Positions 17,689-27,652 of a DNA stretch of 64,000 nucleotides are shown here, in pieces (the stretch's first letter is position 1; every line of letters starts with the position of its first letter). This DNA comes from Marinobacter salarius (GTDB lineage Bacteria; Pseudomonadota; Gammaproteobacteria; Pseudomonadales; Oleiphilaceae). The translations under genes and the position numbers were made by a program. The notes under the pieces were generated by a model. It was not told the DNA's origin and searched no databases. It was given only the letters and a program-made list of their open reading frames with translations. The stretch covers positions 3,968,001-4,032,000 of the forward strand of contig CP007152.1 of assembly GCA_000831005.1 (NCBI GenBank), given 5' to 3'.

Positions 17689-17716
17689 AAAAAGCCCCCG
17701 CCAAGCGGGGGCTTTT
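17689..17716 (+). terminator. Rho-independent terminator after ssb
   Basis: Stem agcccccg / cgggggct with a short ccaag-type loop, followed by a TTTT run. It closes ssb before the AT-rich gap preceding the MSHA locus. Confidence 0.85.
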
Positions 17717-17776
17717 CTGTTAACGAGTTGCAAAAAGCAGTGAAATAGAACAATAAAACATGGAATTACGTTTACT

Positions 17777-17805
17777 TTTTCAACTACTATTAAAGTCACT
17801 ATAAG
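17777..17805 (+). promoter_or_regulatory. Candidate promoter of the MSHA pilus locus
   Basis: The 120-nt gap between the ssb terminator and mshI is strikingly AT-rich. TTTTCA (17777-17782), a 17-nt spacer and TATAAG (17800-17805) form a plausible sigma-70 promoter 33 nt before the mshI GTG. The match to consensus is moderate. Confidence 0.35.
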
Positions 17806-17838
17806 AATCGTCCATTTTTTAGGCATCGAGGCTTTCGA

Positions 17839-18747
17839 GTGGCCCTGAGCTTTATTAAAAGCTTTCTGAATCGTTCCGATAAACGGCAGCAGATCTATCT
17901 GGAAATTCGTCCTGACGGCATCGCGTGGGCGGAATCCGGAGGTAGCGCGGCTTTTGCCGATTGCTTGCCGGCAAAGCGGGAGTCTGTTCTCCGTGCATTA
18001 GTCGGCGAGCGCGCCTGGGCCGGTGTCGATACCACTCTGGTTTTACCGATGGATCAATACCAGGTGTTCCAGTTGGAGCGCCCTGAGGGCGTTGAAGACT
18101 CGGAGCTTGGTGATGCCCTGAAGTGGAAACTCAAGGACATTCTCGATTTCAATCCGTCCGATGCAGTCTGCGATGTATTTCCGTTTCCGGAAGATGCTTC
18201 CCGTGGCCGCGGGGACCTGGTTAACGTGGTTGCCGCCAGAAAGTCTCTCGTTAGTGAGCTGGTTGCACTGGTCGAGGCATGCGATCTGGCGTTGATTTCC
18301 ATTGATATCGCCGAGTTGGCTCTACGTAACCTGGTGCCCCGTATTGATCCCGATCATCGGGGGGCGGCCGTGGTGCACATGCGCGAGCGGTTCGGGCAGA
18401 TGATCGTCTGTAAAGGCGAAACACTGTACCTGTCGCGACGGCTGGACGTGACTTCGGATGACCTCCGGGATGCAGCGCGGCAGGAAAATGCCGTGCAGTC
18501 TTTGGCCCTTGAGATGCAACGCTCCCTCGATTATTACGAAAGCCAGTTGGGGCAGGTGCCCCCTGCCGTCATTCGCCTGGTGGCGCGTGATAACCTGATG
18601 CCATTGCCCTCCATGCTTGCCTCCTATGTAGCCGCCACTGTTGAAGCGCTGGATTGGGCGCCTTACGGTCTTGATGAGCCCCTGGATAGCCGCTGCCTGG
18701 TTGCCTGGGGCGCAAGCCTGTTGCCGACCGGCAAGGGGGCGAAATGA
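17839..18747 (+). CDS. mshI: MSHA biogenesis protein MshI (PilM-like)
   Basis: A 302-aa cytoplasmic, actin-like (PilM/GspL-type) component of the MSHA type IV pilus assembly platform. The start is GTG (ALSFIKSFLNRSDKRQQIYLEI). The family segment LVLPMDQYQVFQLERPEGVEDSELGDALKWKLKD is at about residues 65-100. It overlaps the next gene by 4 nt (ATGA). First gene of the locus; no mshH (CsrD-like) homologue precedes it. Confidence 0.85.
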   Translation: MALSFIKSFLNRSDKRQQIYLEIRPDGIAWAESGGSAAFADCLPAKRESVLRALVGERAWAGVDTTLVLPMDQYQVFQLERPEGVEDSELGDALKWKLKDILDFNPSDAVCDVFPFPEDASRGRGDLVNVVAARKSLVSELVALVEACDLALISIDIAELALRNLVPRIDPDHRGAAVVHMRERFGQMIVCKGETLYLSRRLDVTSDDLRDAARQENAVQSLALEMQRSLDYYESQLGQVPPAVIRLVARDNLMPLPSMLASYVAATVEALDWAPYGLDEPLDSRCLVAWGASLLPTGKGAK

Positions 18748-19351
18748 TTCAGCAGGTCAACCTCTATACCGATGAACTCCGTCCCCGAAAGGAAAAACTG
18801 CAGGCCCGGATGGCGTTGTCCATTCTGGCCCTGGCGCTGGTTGTGATCGTGGTTTCCGCAGGGGTTGTCCGATATCAGGCGTCGCACTTGCAGGCGCAGG
18901 TCGATTCGCGGCAGGCTCAGAATGCTCAGCTACAGCGTGCGGTGGAACAATTGACCACTGAGGCGGAAGCCCGCCAACCCGACCCTGAGGTTGAAGCCGC
19001 CCTTGAGCGTGTAACCGCGACGCTGGCACGAAGGCAGCGATTGCTGAGTCGTGTGGAGGACCTTGTGGCCAGCGAGGCTGCGGGGTTTTCAGCACAGCTG
19101 TCGGCATTAGCCGACAGGTGCCGCAAGGACTCTGGCTGACCCGCATCCGTCTGGACGGTCATCAGGGGAATGTTGCGTTGGCTGGCAGGTCGCAGTCTGG
19201 GCGACTTGTGCCGATATACCTCGAAAAGCTTAGCGGGGAGCCCGCCTTCGTGGGCAAGACCTTCGGCAGCTTCCGGCTTGACCGAGAGGAAGACGGGCGC
19301 TGGATCGAGTTTCAGGTTGCCACGGACAGGAACTGGGAGGGTGCTGAATGA
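18744..19351 (+). CDS. MSHA biogenesis PilN-like protein (second MshI-type gene; 1-base deletion)
   Basis: A PilN-like inner-membrane alignment protein: short cytoplasmic N-terminus with the PilN-type motif MIQQVNLYTDELRPRK, one TM segment (about 25-45) and a coiled-coil (about 50-110). The frame breaks at about 19111 (gccgac for gcccgac). Adding one C joins it to VPQGLWLTRIRLDGHQGNVALAGRSQS... and gives 202 aa. It overlaps mshI and mshJ by 4 nt each. Confidence 0.8.
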
Positions 19352-20045
19352 AACAGGCCTTTCGTCAGCAATTTGATAGAGGCACTGCCTGGTTCGATGA
19401 CCGCCCTGTTCGCGAGCGGGCAATGATTACTGTAACCGCCGTGGTCCTGGTTCTTTTTGTTGGCTGGGAACTGTGTGTAGCGCCTGTGATGGGCCGCAAC
19501 GACCAGCTCCAGTCCCGCCTGGATTCTTTGGCCAACACTCAGGCGTCGTTGCTTGAGCAACAACAGGTGTTAACCGCACGCTTGTCCTCCGACCCGTCCC
19601 AACAAATTCGGGACAGGCTCGCGGCGCGCCAGCAGCGTCTTGACCAACTCGATGAGGAACTGGCCAAAACCACCGGACGGCTGATCGCGCCGAGGGCATG
19701 GTGGGATTATTGCGGGACATCCTGGCGGCCCAGGACGAACTTGAGCTGCTGGGTGTTGAATTGATGCCGCCTGTGCCCGTATTTGAGGACGGTCCCGGCA
19801 CGCCAGAAGACACTAACAGCAATGACAACAATGAAACCCGTGAGCCGTTGCTGTTCGCACACGATGCGGAAATTGCCATTCGTGGAGGCTATATGGACGT
19901 GCTGGCTTACCTCGAGACCCTTGAAGCCATGGACGCCCGCCTCGGTTGGGTGCTGCTTGACTATGATGTCAGTGAGTATCCGCACAACGAGATCCGGGTT
20001 CGGGTCAGGACATTGAGCCTGGACCGCGCATGGTTGGGAGTCTGA
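19348..20045 (+). CDS. mshJ: MSHA biogenesis protein MshJ (PilO-like; 1-base deletion)
   Basis: A PilO-like bitopic protein: one TM (about residues 26-46), a coiled-coil to about 110 and a periplasmic domain. The frame breaks at about 19691 (gcgccgagg for gcgcccgagg). Restored, it reads ...RLIAPEGMVGLLRDILAAQDELELLGVELM... for 232 aa. It works with the PilM/PilN-like genes upstream and MshK downstream to link the motor to the secretin. Confidence 0.82.
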
Positions 20046-20046
20046 A

Positions 20047-20358
20047 ATGAGGGTGTTGCTGATCGTATGGATGTTGGCTGCCGGGTATGCCTTTGCCCTT
20101 GAGGATCCAACCCGGCCGAGCGGCTTTTCAGGCAGTGCGCCACAGTCAGAACCGGCGAGGGAGTTTTCACTGGCGTCGATATTTATTGGCAATAATCGCA
20201 GGTTGGCGGTTATCGATGGAGAGGCCCGCAGGGAAGGGCAGGCGTTTGAGGGGGTTCGCATTCGGCGGATTTACCCCGACCGGGTTGAGCTGGTTGATCA
20301 GGGAAGAGTGCGCGTTCTACGCCTGGACCCCCTTCCGCAAGTGCGGAGTTCGCAATGA
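20047..20358 (+). CDS. mshK: MSHA biogenesis protein MshK (PilP-like)
   Basis: A 103-aa periplasmic protein with an N-terminal signal peptide (MRVLLIVWMLAAGYAFA, predicted cleavage after about 17). The short domain resembles PilP/GspC: DPTRPSGF, then FIGNNRRLAVIDGE and RIYPDRVELVDQG. It is expected to contact the secretin MshL and overlaps its start by 4 nt. Confidence 0.82.
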   Translation: MRVLLIVWMLAAGYAFALEDPTRPSGFSGSAPQSEPAREFSLASIFIGNNRRLAVIDGEARREGQAFEGVRIRRIYPDRVELVDQGRVRVLRLDPLPQVRSSQ

Positions 20359-22091
20359 CAGACAAACGAGCTGCTATGACACTGAATCGAACGTTTTTGA
20401 CCGTGCTGCTGGCAACGTCACTGGCCGCCTGCAGCAATAACCCGCTGATGCGCACCAGCCAGGCCACCTCAACGGACGCTGCCCAGTCGATTGATGACGC
20501 GCTGGCGGAGGCCGAAGCCAAATCCGCGTTGCAGCGTGCCGAGCGGGAACAGGCCGCGCGGGCAGGTGTTCCGGAAGAAGTCAGTGCGGCCCTGATGCCG
20601 TCGCTGTCTGCTGACACGGATGACGAGGAACGGTTCGATGTCGATGCCCGTGGCCTTGCCGCCGGCCCGTTCTTCGAAGCACTGGTGGATGGTAGCCGGT
20701 ATAACGTGGTGGTTCATCCCGGTGTTGACGCGGTTGTTGACCTGAGGCTCCGGGACGTGACTGTCCCTGAAGTTATGGATATCGCCAGCGACCTCTATGG
20801 CCTGGATATTCAGCGCAACGGGCGACTGTTTCAGGTAAAGGCAGAAAGCGTCCAGACTCGGATGTTCCCGATCGACTACCTGCACTTCAAGCGCAGTGGC
20901 GGCTCCGAAACCCGTGTCAGTTCAGGGCAGGTCAGCAGTTCACGTGACAATTCAACCGGTGCGGGTACGTCGCAGGACAATTCCGACAACACTTCAACGG
21001 CGAATCTCGTTGGCACTCGCATCTCCACCGAGACCGAGTCCGATTTCTGGACCGATATTCAGCGCGCGCTGCAAATGATCGTAGGGTCAGAGAGCGGCAA
21101 TCAGGTGATCATCAATCCCGGCGCGGGGCTGGTGATGGTGCGCTCCGATGGAAAGTCCCTGGCGCAGGTGGAAGAGTACCTTCGCCGAACTCAGTTGATT
21201 ATGCAACGGCAAGTGGTGCTGGAAGCCAAGATCCTGGAGATTGGTCTGAACGAAGGCTATCAGCAAGGCATTAACTGGGCAGATATCCAGAGTGCGTCAA
21301 GCGTGACCGCATCGGATGGCTTGCCGGAAGATTTTACCGCACAGGCTCTGGCAGGGCAGGTGATTACTACCTCAGATATCGGTGGGTTGTTCTCGGCCAG
21401 CGTCCGGGCGGGTGACTTTACCGGGTTGATCGAATTGCTTGGCGAGCAGGGCAACGTGCAGATTCTCTCCAGCCCCCGAATTTCGACCGTCAACAATCAA
21501 AAGGCGGTTATCAAGGTTGGCACCGACGAGTTTTTCGTAACGGACATCGACTTCAACAACAACAACTCGGCAGTGACAGCCACTGACCGGACTTCCACCT
21601 CAGTGGAACTGACTCCGTTTTTCTCCGGGATTTCTCTCGACGTTACCCCACAGATTTCAGAAGACGGCGCCATTACCCTGCACGTGCACCCCTCCGTGAG
21701 TGAGGTGAATGACCAGAAGAAGGTGATCACGGTGGGTGACCGGGACGTCACGCTGCCTTTGGCACTAAGCACGGTTCGCGAGACCGACAGTGTGATCCGC
21801 GCCGAAAGTGGCCAGATTGTGGTGATTGGCGGATTGATCCAGAACACCAGCGAAGACAACAACTCGGCAGTGCCCTTCTTCAGTGAAATTCCCCTGTTGG
21901 GAGAGTTGTTTAAACAGCGCCGGTTCCAGTCTCGCAAGAGCGAGCTGGTCATCCTGTTGCGCCCCGTGGTTGCCGGCAGCCAGCAGATGAATGCGGATGT
22001 ATCGGCCAGTCGCGACCGGATGCGGGTTCTGCGGGAACTGCTGGAGTCTTCCGAGTCTGTGAAACCCCAACCGGAGAAAGCCAGGCGCTAG
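20355..22091 (+). CDS. mshL: MSHA pilus secretin MshL
   Basis: Outer-membrane secretin (578 aa from 20355; an ATG at 20376 giving MTLNRTFL is an alternative start). A lipoprotein signal with lipobox (SLAAC) predicts acylation. N-terminal secretin/TonB short domain at about 95-160 (FFEALVDGSRYNVVVHPGVDAVVDLRL), a Ser/Thr/Asn-rich loop (about 190-225) and the C-terminal secretin barrel (VQILSSPRISTVNNQKAVIKVGTDEFFVTD; VVIGGLIQN; PLLGELFKQR). It forms the pilus exit pore. Confidence 0.93.
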   Translation: MTDKRAAMTLNRTFLTVLLATSLAACSNNPLMRTSQATSTDAAQSIDDALAEAEAKSALQRAEREQAARAGVPEEVSAALMPSLSADTDDEERFDVDARGLAAGPFFEALVDGSRYNVVVHPGVDAVVDLRLRDVTVPEVMDIASDLYGLDIQRNGRLFQVKAESVQTRMFPIDYLHFKRSGGSETRVSSGQVSSSRDNSTGAGTSQDNSDNTSTANLVGTRISTETESDFWTDIQRALQMIVGSESGNQVIINPGAGLVMVRSDGKSLAQVEEYLRRTQLIMQRQVVLEAKILEIGLNEGYQQGINWADIQSASSVTASDGLPEDFTAQALAGQVITTSDIGGLFSASVRAGDFTGLIELLGEQGNVQILSSPRISTVNNQKAVIKVGTDEFFVTDIDFNNNNSAVTATDRTSTSVELTPFFSGISLDVTPQISEDGAITLHVHPSVSEVNDQKKVITVGDRDVTLPLALSTVRETDSVIRAESGQIVVIGGLIQNTSEDNNSAVPFFSEIPLLGELFKQRRFQSRKSELVILLRPVVAGSQQMNADVSASRDRMRVLRELLESSESVKPQPEKARR

Positions 22092-22092
22092 C

Positions 22093-22932
22093 ATGTACGA
22101 AGCTCATTTCGGACTGCAGGAAGCACCGTTTGCATTGACGCCCAACACCCGGTATTTCCTCCGGGCACGCAGCCACAGCGATGCGCTGGAACTGCTGTTG
22201 GTGGCCTTGCGTGAGCGGGAAGGCTTTATAAAAATCACCGGCGAGGTTGGTACCGGCAAAACCCTGCTGTGCCGGTTGTTGCTCAATGAACTGGAGCGGG
22301 ATGCCCATACGGCCTACATTCCCAACCCGCACCTGACACCGGAGACCCTCTACGAGGCAGTGGCCGAGGAACTGGGTGTGGACGTTGGGCGATGCGCCAA
22401 CACCCACCAGATACTGAAAGCTCTGAACGAGCGCCTGATTGCGCTGGCCATGGAGCAACGCCAGGTGGTGCTGGTGATTGATGAAGCCCAGGCCATGCCC
22501 GAGGAAACCATCGAGGCGCTGCGTCTGTTGACCAATCTGGAAACCGAAAGTGCCCGGCTATTACAAGTGGTGCTGTTCGGGCAACCGGAACTGGACCAGA
22601 TACTCCAACGAGACAGCATGAGGCAGCTACGGCAACGGATTACGTTCCAGTACCGTCTGGCGCCGTTGGACAAGGTGTCGGTGGCACAGTATCTCAGGCA
22701 TCGCCTGTCCCAGGCGGGGTACAACGGCGGTGATCTGTTTGCACCCTCCGCGCTGCGTTTGATTTCCCGCTCATCCGGTGGCATCCCGCGGTTGGTCAAT
22801 ATTATCGCCCATAAGTCCCTGTTGTCAGCGTGGGGCCGGGGCGACCACCAGGTCAGCCGCTGGCACGTGATGCAAGCGGTCAGGGACACTGACAGCGCCC
22901 GCGTGCCCAACCTTCTGGTGAGGTGGCTATGA
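22093..22932 (+). CDS. mshM: MSHA biogenesis ATPase MshM (ExeA-like AAA protein)
   Basis: A 279-aa ExeA/GspA-type AAA ATPase. Walker A GEVGTGKT is at about residues 50-57 and Walker B VVLVIDEAQ at about 128-136. N-terminal MYEAHFGLQEAPFALTPNTRYF is typical of the family. It lacks the C-terminal peptidoglycan-binding part of ExeA. Likely helps place the secretin. It overlaps mshN by 10 nt. Confidence 0.9.
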   Translation: MYEAHFGLQEAPFALTPNTRYFLRARSHSDALELLLVALREREGFIKITGEVGTGKTLLCRLLLNELERDAHTAYIPNPHLTPETLYEAVAEELGVDVGRCANTHQILKALNERLIALAMEQRQVVLVIDEAQAMPEETIEALRLLTNLETESARLLQVVLFGQPELDQILQRDSMRQLRQRITFQYRLAPLDKVSVAQYLRHRLSQAGYNGGDLFAPSALRLISRSSGGIPRLVNIIAHKSLLSAWGRGDHQVSRWHVMQAVRDTDSARVPNLLVRWL

Positions 22933-24017
22933 GTTTGCTTAATGATGCACTGCGGGCTGCCGAGCAGCGCCAGGACAGGCCTGTGGCGCCCGGAGTCTAT
23001 GCAGGTGGTCAGGCGCAGGCTGGCAATCGCAAGCCCGTGTTTATGATTGTGTTGGTGGTTCTGGCGATCGTCGTTGCTGGCCTTGGTGGCTACTGGCTGT
23101 TCTCGATCAACTCCTCTTCTGCCTCCGCAGAAACGGCGGAAGCCGAAAAGCCATTGTCGTCGCCTGCAATGGTTGAGCCGGAACCGGTTCAAATACAGGC
23201 ATCCACCCCGCAGACACCCGCGTCACAAAACCCGGCGCCAGAGCCGTTGTCACCGGAACCGCTGTCACCGGAACCCATGGAACCCGACACCACGCAGCAG
23301 GAGCCAGCCCAGTCGCCCCCTGCCTCGGTGGCGAAAAGGGAAAAGGTTGAACCGTCATCGACGGAGCCAGAGAAAGAGGCAGAAACAGAAGCTAAGGAAA
23401 CGGAACCCGAAAAGACTGCCATGGCTGATGTGAAACAGGTGCCGGAAACGCCGGCTGCGACCGATCGCAGCACTGCAAGGGACCTGGAAAGGTTGGTGGC
23501 GCAGGGCCGTATTACCGACGCAGAGCGCCGTCTTGCGGCCCTGACCCGGGAGCAGGACGCCCCCCGCAGCCGCTATGTGGTTGCCAGGGCATTGCTGGTT
23601 GATGGCAAACAGGATCAGGCCCTTGGCTGGCTGCCCGCGGAGGTTACCGCACAAAACCCGGCTTTGCGTTTGCTGAGAGCAAGGGCCCTGCACGCCAACA
23701 ATGATCTGGGTGCGGCCCTCAACACACTGACGTCGAGCATTCCGCCTGTGGAAGGACATGCCGAATACCGCGTTACGCTGGCAACGTTGCTGCAACAACA
23801 AGGTGACAGTGCAGAAGCCGCCCGGCACTGGGCGGTACTGATTGCCTGGGATGACAGCCAGGCTCCCTGGTGGGTGGGGCTGGCGATTTCCCTCGAGACA
23901 CAGGGCGAGCTGGCCGGAGCGGCCAGGGCCTACCGGCAGGCAGCCGAACTTCCGGGATTGCCCCGGTCGTTGGCCGACTACGTACAGCAACGCCTGCAGG
24001 CATTGCGGGCAGGATGA
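22923..24017 (+). CDS. mshN: MSHA biogenesis protein MshN (TPR)
   Basis: A 364-aa bitopic protein: cytoplasmic start MSLLNDALRAAEQRQ (after a preceding MA), TM at about residues 38-62, a long Pro/Glu-rich linker with short repeats (PLSPEPLSPEPMEP, about 95-165) and a C-terminal TPR-like helical region (about 180-364). The linker probably spans the periplasm. Function in pilus assembly is inferred from position and architecture. Confidence 0.82.
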   Translation: MAMSLLNDALRAAEQRQDRPVAPGVYAGGQAQAGNRKPVFMIVLVVLAIVVAGLGGYWLFSINSSSASAETAEAEKPLSSPAMVEPEPVQIQASTPQTPASQNPAPEPLSPEPLSPEPMEPDTTQQEPAQSPPASVAKREKVEPSSTEPEKEAETEAKETEPEKTAMADVKQVPETPAATDRSTARDLERLVAQGRITDAERRLAALTREQDAPRSRYVVARALLVDGKQDQALGWLPAEVTAQNPALRLLRARALHANNDLGAALNTLTSSIPPVEGHAEYRVTLATLLQQQGDSAEAARHWAVLIAWDDSQAPWWVGLAISLETQGELAGAARAYRQAAELPGLPRSLADYVQQRLQALRAG

Positions 24018-24020
24018 TCC

Positions 24021-25817
24021 ATGGCTGAAGCAAAGAAAAAAATCCGCATAGGCGACCTGCTGGTCCAGAACGATGTCATCACTGAGCAACAGTTGATGAC
24101 CGCCTTGCGTGAGCAGAAAAATACCGGACGCAAGCTGGGCCGTACCCTGATCGATCTGGGCTATGTGGAAGAGGACAACCTCCTCAACATCCTGTCACGC
24201 CAACTGGATGTGCCATTCGTTCAGTTGCGCCACTTCCAGTTCAACAACGAGCTGGTCAAGAAGCTGCCGGAAGCCATGGCCCGCCGTTTCCGCAGCATCG
24301 TATTGGCGGAACAGAGCGGCGAATTGCTGGTAGGTATGGCCGACCCGCTCGACATCTTCGCCTACGACGAACTGGTGCGGGTGCTGAAACAGCCGATCAA
24401 GCAGGCCGTTGTGCGGGAAAGCGAACTGCTGAATACCCTCGATCTGGTGTATCGCCGTACTGACGAAATTGCCTCGCTGGCGGAAGAACTGGAAGACGAA
24501 CTGGGCGACGATGCTTTTGACCTGGCGGACCTCAGCGCTGAGTCCGAAAGCGCGGAAGCACCTGTGGTAAAGCTTCTGCAGACGCTGTTTGAAGATGCCG
24601 TGCAGGCCCGCAGCTCCGACATTCACATTGAACCTGACGAGACCGTGGTACGTATTCGCCAACGGGTGGATGGCGTGCTGCAGGAACAGGTGATGAAGGA
24701 AAAGCGGGTTAACTCCGCTCTGGTGCTACGCCTTAAACTGATGGCTGGCCTGAACATTTCCGAGAAGCGGATTCCCCAGGATGGCCGCTTCAATATCCGC
24801 GTAAAGGGCCGCAGCATCGATGTGCGGGTTTCCACCATGCCGGTTCAGTACGGCGAGTCGGTGGTCATGCGTTTGCTGGACCAGAGCCAGGGCATGCTGA
24901 ACCTGGACGTCACCGGCATGCCGGAAACGCTGCTCGAAAACTTCCGCCGTATGATCAAGAAGCCCCATGGCATGATCCTGGTCACCGGCCCGACCGGTAG
25001 CGGTAAGACCACAACCCTTTATGGCGCGCTAACCGAACTCAACCGTCCGGAAGTCAAAATCATCACCGCAGAAGACCCGGTGGAGTACCGGCTGCCGCGC
25101 ATTACCCAGGTGCAGGTAAACCCGAAAATCGGCCTGGAATTCGCCAGTGTACTGCGCGCCGCGCTGCGCCAGGACCCGGACGTGATCCTGGTGGGCGAGA
25201 TGCGGGACCATGAAACCGCCGAGATTGGCCTGCGTGCGGCGATGACCGGCCATCTGGTGCTCTCGACGCTGCACACCAACGACTCCATCAGCAGTGCCAT
25301 GCGACTGATCGATATGGGCGTGGAGCCTTTCCTGGTGGCCAGTTCTCTGCTTGGGGTCGTTGCCCAGCGGCTGGTGCGCAAGATTTGTGAGAACTGTCGC
25401 GAGGCCTACGAGCCCACCAGTCAGGAAAAAGTCTGGCTGAACCAGTTCGATCTTGATCCGCTCGACCTGGAGGCCGGGTTCGTACATGGTCGTGGTTGCT
25501 ACCAGTGCAGCAATAGTGGGTACCGGGGGCGTCTGGGGGTGTACGAAATGCTGGAAATGAACGAGGGAATGCTGGACGCACTGCGCCGCCAGGACATCGC
25601 CGGTTTTACCCGGGAAGCGCGCAGGAGCCACCTTTACCGGCCGCTTGGTCTTTGTGCCATGGATTTTGCGCTGCAGGGTGTCACTACCCTGGAAGAAGTG
25701 GCCCGAGTGGCGGCGACCTCTGAGGGCGACGTGTCCCTGGAAGAGGTGCCGGTGCTCTCTCAAACCTCTGGTAACAGCGATGCCGACAACCCTGCTCCCA
25801 ATGAGGGAGATGTCTGA
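24021..25817 (+). CDS. mshE: MSHA pilus extension ATPase MshE (GspE/PilB family)
   Basis: A 598-aa assembly ATPase. The N-terminal MshEN-type domain, which in MshE homologues binds c-di-GMP, is at about residues 1-155 (RKLGRTLIDLGYVEEDNLLNILSRQLDVPFVQL). The core has Walker A GPTGSGKTTT (about 323-332), an Asp box and DVILVGEMRDHETAEIGLRAAMTGH. A tetracysteine zinc motif follows (CENC...CYQC). It powers MSHA polymerisation at the inner membrane. It shares one base with mshG. Confidence 0.94.
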   Translation: MAEAKKKIRIGDLLVQNDVITEQQLMTALREQKNTGRKLGRTLIDLGYVEEDNLLNILSRQLDVPFVQLRHFQFNNELVKKLPEAMARRFRSIVLAEQSGELLVGMADPLDIFAYDELVRVLKQPIKQAVVRESELLNTLDLVYRRTDEIASLAEELEDELGDDAFDLADLSAESESAEAPVVKLLQTLFEDAVQARSSDIHIEPDETVVRIRQRVDGVLQEQVMKEKRVNSALVLRLKLMAGLNISEKRIPQDGRFNIRVKGRSIDVRVSTMPVQYGESVVMRLLDQSQGMLNLDVTGMPETLLENFRRMIKKPHGMILVTGPTGSGKTTTLYGALTELNRPEVKIITAEDPVEYRLPRITQVQVNPKIGLEFASVLRAALRQDPDVILVGEMRDHETAEIGLRAAMTGHLVLSTLHTNDSISSAMRLIDMGVEPFLVASSLLGVVAQRLVRKICENCREAYEPTSQEKVWLNQFDLDPLDLEAGFVHGRGCYQCSNSGYRGRLGVYEMLEMNEGMLDALRRQDIAGFTREARRSHLYRPLGLCAMDFALQGVTTLEEVARVAATSEGDVSLEEVPVLSQTSGNSDADNPAPNEGDV

Positions 25818-27045
25818 TGCAGTTTACGTACCGGGGTAAGGACAGCAGAGGAGCCGTGCAGCAGGGAGCGCTGGCTGCGCCGAGCCCCGAGGCGGCAGCG
25901 TCCGAACTCATGCGGCGGGGCATCACACCCCTGGCGATCCATGAGCAGGCACAAGGCGAATCCATTAGCGACCGGCTGAACAACTTGCCGCTGTTCCGCA
26001 AGAAAATCACCCTGGACGAACTGATTGTATTCTGCCGTCAGATGCATGCGTTGACCAAGGCTGGCATCCCGTTGATACGAACCATGCGTGGCCTGGCGGA
26101 CACGACGCGCTCGCCCGCGCTCAGCGAAGTGCTGGACGACGTAACGGATCGCCTCGAGGCCGGCACCACAATGGCCAGCGCCATGCAGGCGCACCCCAAG
26201 GTGTTTCCGGATCTGTTTATCGCCATGATCCACGTGGGGGAGAACACCGGGCAACTGGACGACGCCTTCAAGCGGTTGTCTGAGATCCTCGAACTGGAGC
26301 GCGACACCAAACGGCGCCTTAAGCAGGCCATGCGTTATCCCACCTTTGTGATGATTGCCCTGTTTGGGGCGCTGATGGTGGTGAACTTCCTGGTGATTCC
26401 GAAGTTTTCGGCGGTCTTCAACAAACTGGGCGCCGACCTGCCATTCCTGACCCAGATACTTGTTGGTACCTCAAATTTTTTATTGGGCTACTGGTACATC
26501 GTACTGTTCGGTATGGCTGCAACGGCGATATTGGTGAGGCAGTGGAAAAACACAGACCAGGGACGCCTGACCTGGGACCGCTACAAACTGAAAATGCCTA
26601 TTATCGGGCCGCTACTGGAGCTGATCACCCTAAGCCGGTTTGCCCGTAACTTCGCCAGTATGCTGTCTGCGGGCATGCCCGTGACCCATGCGTTGACCGT
26701 GGTTGCAGACGCCACGGATAACGCCTGGATATCCAAACACATCAAGGACATGCGGGTCGGTATCGAACGCGGTGAAAGCCTGCTGCGGACGGCCCGGCAG
26801 AGCGACATGTTCACGCCGCTGATCCTGCAGATGATTGCGGTTGGTGAGGAAACCGGTTCGGTGGACGACATGCTCGTGAATGTGGCGGACTTTTACGATG
26901 AAGACGTGGACTACGGCCTCAAGCGGCTGGCGGAATCCATCGAACCGATACTGATCGTGGCCATGGGTATCCTGGTTCTCATTCTTGCACTGGGCGTGTT
27001 TCTGCCATATGGGACCTGGGAGCGGCCGCCATGGGGCGTGGGTGA
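25817..27045 (+). CDS. mshG: MSHA inner-membrane platform protein MshG (GspF/PilC family; frameshifted at C-terminus)
   Basis: A platform protein with two GspF domains (about residues 68-190 and 270-392) and three TM segments. The final residues are frame-shifted: as read the protein ends ...FLPYGTWERPPWGVGE at 27049. One added C near 27003 gives the family-typical ...FLPIWDLGAAAMGRG ending at 27045, directly abutting the mshF ATG at 27046. The corrected length is 409 aa. Confidence 0.92.
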
Positions 27046-27627
27046 ATGACCGGCCAGAAGTATTCGGCGATGTCGGTGCTGACCAATTCACATCGCCTGA
27101 GGTTTCTGGTGGCCCTGTGCATCCTTTTTACCCTCTGGTGGGTATTACTGGGAGTTGTAGAGCGGGAAGCCGGCAGGGCGGAACAACAAGGTACACGGCT
27201 GATGATCAACCAGATCAGAAGTGTGCTGGTCGTAAAAGGGGCGGAGATTCGCCTGCAGGAAGGGGCCGACTTCAGGGCCTGGTCGGGCGGAAACCCTTTC
27301 GAATGGTTTGGATCAGAACCGGCCCGGTATGATGGGGTTTGTCATGACGGGCTGCCGGAGCCCGGCAGGTGGTGTTTCAAGCCGTTACAAACCGGCGATA
27401 AAGGCTACAAAAAAGACACGGCAGGCGCGCAGGGACAGGTTATATTTCAACCACGCCAGCCGATAACCCTTGGAGACAGGCAGGGAAGCGGCGACACACC
27501 CATGGCCTGGGTTGTGGCGGTCGAGTTCACGGACAGGAACGGCAACGGACGCCTTGATGGACAGGATCTCCAGTCCGGGCTGAGGTTGCAGCCGGTGGAG
27601 ACGCAAAACGATCGTGCCGAACATTGA
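27046..27627 (+). CDS. mshF: MSHA biogenesis protein MshF-like
   Basis: A 193-aa protein with one N-terminal TM (about residues 18-40, FLVALCILFTLWWVLLGVV) and a periplasmic domain (GNPFEWFGSEPARYDG, C-terminal AVEFTDRNGNGRLDGQDLQSGL). The name rests on the position between mshG and mshB and on the overall form. MshF proteins are poorly conserved and the function is not defined. Confidence 0.7.
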   Translation: MTGQKYSAMSVLTNSHRLRFLVALCILFTLWWVLLGVVEREAGRAEQQGTRLMINQIRSVLVVKGAEIRLQEGADFRAWSGGNPFEWFGSEPARYDGVCHDGLPEPGRWCFKPLQTGDKGYKKDTAGAQGQVIFQPRQPITLGDRQGSGDTPMAWVVAVEFTDRNGNGRLDGQDLQSGLRLQPVETQNDRAEH

Positions 27628-27652
27628 TAACAAGCCTCAGGGAGGCCACGCT

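Noticed and set aside
23215..23300. Tandem short repeats (ccgttgtcaccggaa) as a CRISPR or VNTR array
   Set aside because: They encode the Pro-rich linker of MshN, have only two to three imperfect units and no spacers.
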